41,597 nt of DNA from Verrucomicrobiota bacterium (GTDB lineage Bacteria; Verrucomicrobiota; Verrucomicrobiia; Opitutales; UBA953): NCBI GenBank assembly GCA_030834165.1, contig JAURFU010000013.1:1-41597 (forward strand), read 5' to 3'. The position numbers were made by a program, and so were the translations under genes. Position 1 is the stretch's first letter. Every line of letters begins with the position of its first letter. Below the pieces are notes generated by a model. It was not told where the DNA came from, ran no database searches, and saw only the letters and a program-made list of their open reading frames with translations. Below, one piece after another: positions 40,125 through 41,597 of the stretch.

Positions 40125-41213
40125 ATGCGCATCATCTCCACCCTCGCCCTGGCCCTCACCGCCGCCCTCCTGCCCGCGCAGGACTTCGACTTCAAAGGAG
40201 TGCCTGCCGAGTATGCGGTGACCTTCGCCACCACCAGTTCGCGCGGCCTCAAGATCAGCGATTCGCCGGAGGCCAAGGCCTTCAAGGCCCGCATCGAGAA
40301 ACTCGTCGCCGGCTTCGACAAGAGCGGCCAGGACAGCAAGCAGATGCAGGCGGCCATCAAGAACGCGACCGGACTCGACCTGGAATCCTCCGACAACCGC
40401 TACGCCGGCGGCTTCTCGGTCAGCAAGGAAGGCTCCTTCACCGGCGGCCTGATCGTCCACGGCCGTCATGACAGCGCCAAGCTCGCCGCCCACGCCGGCG
40501 CCAACAATGTGCCCACCCTGCGCGCCGGAAACACCAAGGGCTGGAAAGCCGAGGAACTGATCGCCTCCCTCAGCAGGGAACTCGGCCAGGCCGCCAGCAA
40601 CTTCCCCGCCCCCGGCCAAGACAAGCCTGACAGCCAGGAAGAATTCGGCGTCTTCGACGTCGACAACGACACCCTCGTCGTCGCTCAGCCCAAGGAAGCC
40701 GCCCGCATCATCGGACTGCTCAAGGGGCAAGGCGCGTCCTATGCCCTGCCTGCCGCCCAGCGTTCCGCGCTCGCCGCCACCGGCCGTCCCTACATCGTGT
40801 TCTCCGTCAACGCCGCCAAGCTCCCGGCCACCCCGGAACTCGCCCAGAGCGGCTTCGTCGCCGGCCTCTTCGCCATGGGCGAGAAAGGCAACGAGCAGGT
40901 CATGAAGATGAACGCCGTCTTCTCCTCCAAGGAAAAGGCCGCGCCGATGGCCATGCAGGCCCAGGGCATGCTCGCGATGGCTCCGATGATGCTCGCCGCC
41001 GCCCCTTCCAAGCCCGAGACCGTGGAAGAAAAAGAAATGAAGGCCCTCGCGGGTGAGTTCCTCGCCGGCATCCAGCCCGTCGAAGCTTCCGGCAATCAGG
41101 TCACCCTGACCGCCAAGTGGGATACGCTCAAACTTTACGACATGATGGAGAAGATCGTCGCCATCGGCGCCACCAAGATGAAGGAAATGCCCGCGCCGGC
41201 GGTCGGGAAGTAA
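40125..41213 (+). CDS. Secreted protein of unknown function
   Basis: A 362-residue protein with signal peptide MRIISTLALALTAALLPAQ. I do not recognise its family. It is acidic-basic mixed and rich in Lys and Ala; alternating strands such as YAGGFSVSKEGSFTGGLIVHGR, EFGVFDVDNDTLVVAQPKEAARIIGLL and GRPYIVFSVNAAKLP suggest two similar alpha/beta repeats. A Met/Ala-rich helix (MAMQAQGMLAMAPMMLAAAP) follows, and QVTLTAKWDTLKLYDMMEKI comes near the end. The only Cys-free, haem-free secreted protein of this stretch; it has no CxxCH. ATG 40125 is chosen over one 18 nt upstream because the signal peptide begins here. Single gene, with a stop hairpin at 41215. Confidence 0.75.
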   Translation: MRIISTLALALTAALLPAQDFDFKGVPAEYAVTFATTSSRGLKISDSPEAKAFKARIEKLVAGFDKSGQDSKQMQAAIKNATGLDLESSDNRYAGGFSVSKEGSFTGGLIVHGRHDSAKLAAHAGANNVPTLRAGNTKGWKAEELIASLSRELGQAASNFPAPGQDKPDSQEEFGVFDVDNDTLVVAQPKEAARIIGLLKGQGASYALPAAQRSALAATGRPYIVFSVNAAKLPATPELAQSGFVAGLFAMGEKGNEQVMKMNAVFSSKEKAAPMAMQAQGMLAMAPMMLAAAPSKPETVEEKEMKALAGEFLAGIQPVEASGNQVTLTAKWDTLKLYDMMEKIVAIGATKMKEMPAPAVGK

Positions 41214-41214
41214 G

Positions 41215-41231
41215 CGAAGGCGAAGCCTTCG
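41215..41231 (+). repeat. Stop-adjacent hairpin
   Basis: CGAAGGC pairs perfectly with GCCTTCG around GAA, 1 nt after the TAA. The family E head GAGGGGGCAAGTGGG follows directly. Confidence 0.75.
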
Positions 41232-41290
41232 AGGGGGCAAGTGGGACTCAATAGAGGCCCTGAGGGCCCGAGGACCAGAGGGAGGATGAT

Positions 41291-41321
41291 GGTAGGGTCG
41301 GGACCGCGTCACGACATAGCG
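41291..41321 (+). repeat. Repeat family K, copy 1
   Basis: GGTAGGGTCGGGACCGCGTC followed by ACGACATAGCG. It carries the GTAG foot but not the REP hairpins. The other copy (25821-25853) is in the opposite orientation. Confidence 0.7.
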
Positions 41322-41325
41322 ATGC

Positions 41326-41466
41326 ACTTTCGGGTCTCATGTCTCGGTTGATCGGCTATCAGGCACGGGTCTCCTGGTTCGGGTACGGGTGCAGGCCCGC
41401 ACCTATACCTGGTGCTGAACTCCCGAACCTGGGACCTGATGGCCGAGACCCGTGACCTGAGTATGA
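41326..41466 (+). repeat. Repeat family J without B core
   Basis: Left arm TCGGGTCTCATGTCTCGG, GATCGGCTATCAGG and CGGGTACGGGTGCAG pass straight into right arm GCCCGCACC, CCTGGTGCTGAACTCCCG and GACCTGATGGCCGAGACCCG. The GTGCAAAGG core present in the other three J copies is absent, so this is an empty form. Confidence 0.7.
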
Positions 41467-41481
41467 TTGTCATGTAGGCAC

Positions 41482-41506
41482 AAAAAAGCCCCCGAACTCG
41501 GGGGCT
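41482..41506 (-). terminator. Intrinsic terminator (minus strand)
   Basis: Read on the minus strand: AGCCCCCG, loop AGTT, CGGGGGCT, then a run of T. An 8-bp perfect GC stem with a T tract, 22 nt after the stop of the minus-strand gene at the window edge. Clearest canonical terminator in the window. Confidence 0.92.
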
Positions 41507-41527
41507 GATTCGTGATGGCCGGATGGC

Positions 41528-41597
41528 TTACTTGCCGCCGCAGCAACCCGAGGAAGCAGGCTTCTCGGTGGAGCAGCAGGAAGAATCTTCCTTAGTG
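41528..41597 (-). CDS. 3' end of a gene with a cysteine-rich tail
   Basis: Only the last 23 codons are inside the window. They encode CCSTEKPASSGCCGGK at the C-terminus, with two Cys-Cys pairs, a Gly-Gly and a terminal Lys. Such tails can bind soft metals, but the main domain is off the edge and I cannot name it. Frame and strand are supported by the TAA at 41528-41530 and the canonical terminator just beyond it. Confidence 0.65.
   Translation of the reverse strand, partial: TKEDSSCCSTEKPASSGCCGGK

Larger units (their letters stand above)
41214..41527. other. Intergenic repeat mosaic between convergent genes, 314 nt
   Basis: Order: stop hairpin (41215-41231), truncated E (41232-41285), family K copy 1 (41291-41321), J arms without a B core (41326-41466), minus-strand terminator (41482-41506). 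No gene is visible. Confidence 0.75.

Overview
The window is high-GC DNA (by eye about two thirds G+C). Its gene content is typical of Verrucomicrobiota, probably the Opitutia-like lineages: PSCyt1/DUF1549/DUF1553 and DUF1501 proteins, several very large secreted propeller proteins with a C-terminal CxxCH haem motif, secreted sulfatases, Tat-exported Gfo/Idh/MocA and NHL proteins, and starts that rarely show a Shine-Dalgarno sequence. The phylum is inferred from families; no marker gene is present to confirm it.

Layout. 1-3100: a small membrane protein, a solitary HerA/FtsK-like P-loop ATPase (minus), a REP-associated tyrosine transposase (RAYT, plus) and a secreted beta-sandwich protein (minus), separated by four copies of one 54-63 nt GTAG-footed double hairpin (REP/BIME-like). 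3192-5234: a tRNA-guanine transglycosylase fused to an MnmC/MnmD-like methyltransferase. 5792-7042: DctA-type C4-dicarboxylate symporter. 7488-12941: a tightly coupled RND efflux operon (permease, adaptor, TolC-like channel). 13441-18407: a beta-lactamase-fold lipoprotein, a Tat-exported oxidoreductase and an iduronate-2-sulfatase-like protein with EF-hands. 18830-25398: an AraC regulator divergent from a DUF1549/DUF1553 cytochrome-like protein, then an NHL propeller and a DUF1501 protein. 25949-39572: a DUF1080-propeller-cytochrome fusion; an esterase-sulfatase-cytochrome operon; a small membrane protein; and a degenerate SGNH-propeller-cytochrome fusion. 40125-41213: an unrecognised secreted protein. 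A minus-strand gene with a cysteine-rich tail runs off the right end behind a canonical terminator.

The secreted enzymes and cytochromes fit breakdown of sulfated and acylated polysaccharide outside the cytoplasm: esterase and sulfatases remove substituents, DUF1080/Gfo-Idh/propeller proteins act on sugars, and haem domains take electrons. This is inferred from families and gene order.

The most unusual part is the non-coding DNA. Nearly every gap between transcription units (about 80-560 nt) is a mosaic of a dozen recurrent repeat families, while gene junctions inside operons (14-nt overlap, TGATG, ATGA, 2-nt gap) contain none. The blocks have a fixed polarity: a hairpin at the upstream stop codon, a GGGGGCACGTGGGCAC head, inverted C arms around interchangeable cargo (REP, a 140-nt palindromic element, or nothing), then a 12-nt-period pyrimidine-rich array before the next start codon. 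Some modules exist with and without their core. A RAYT gene sits between two direct REP copies and takes its stop codon from one of them, so a likely driver of at least one family is in the window.
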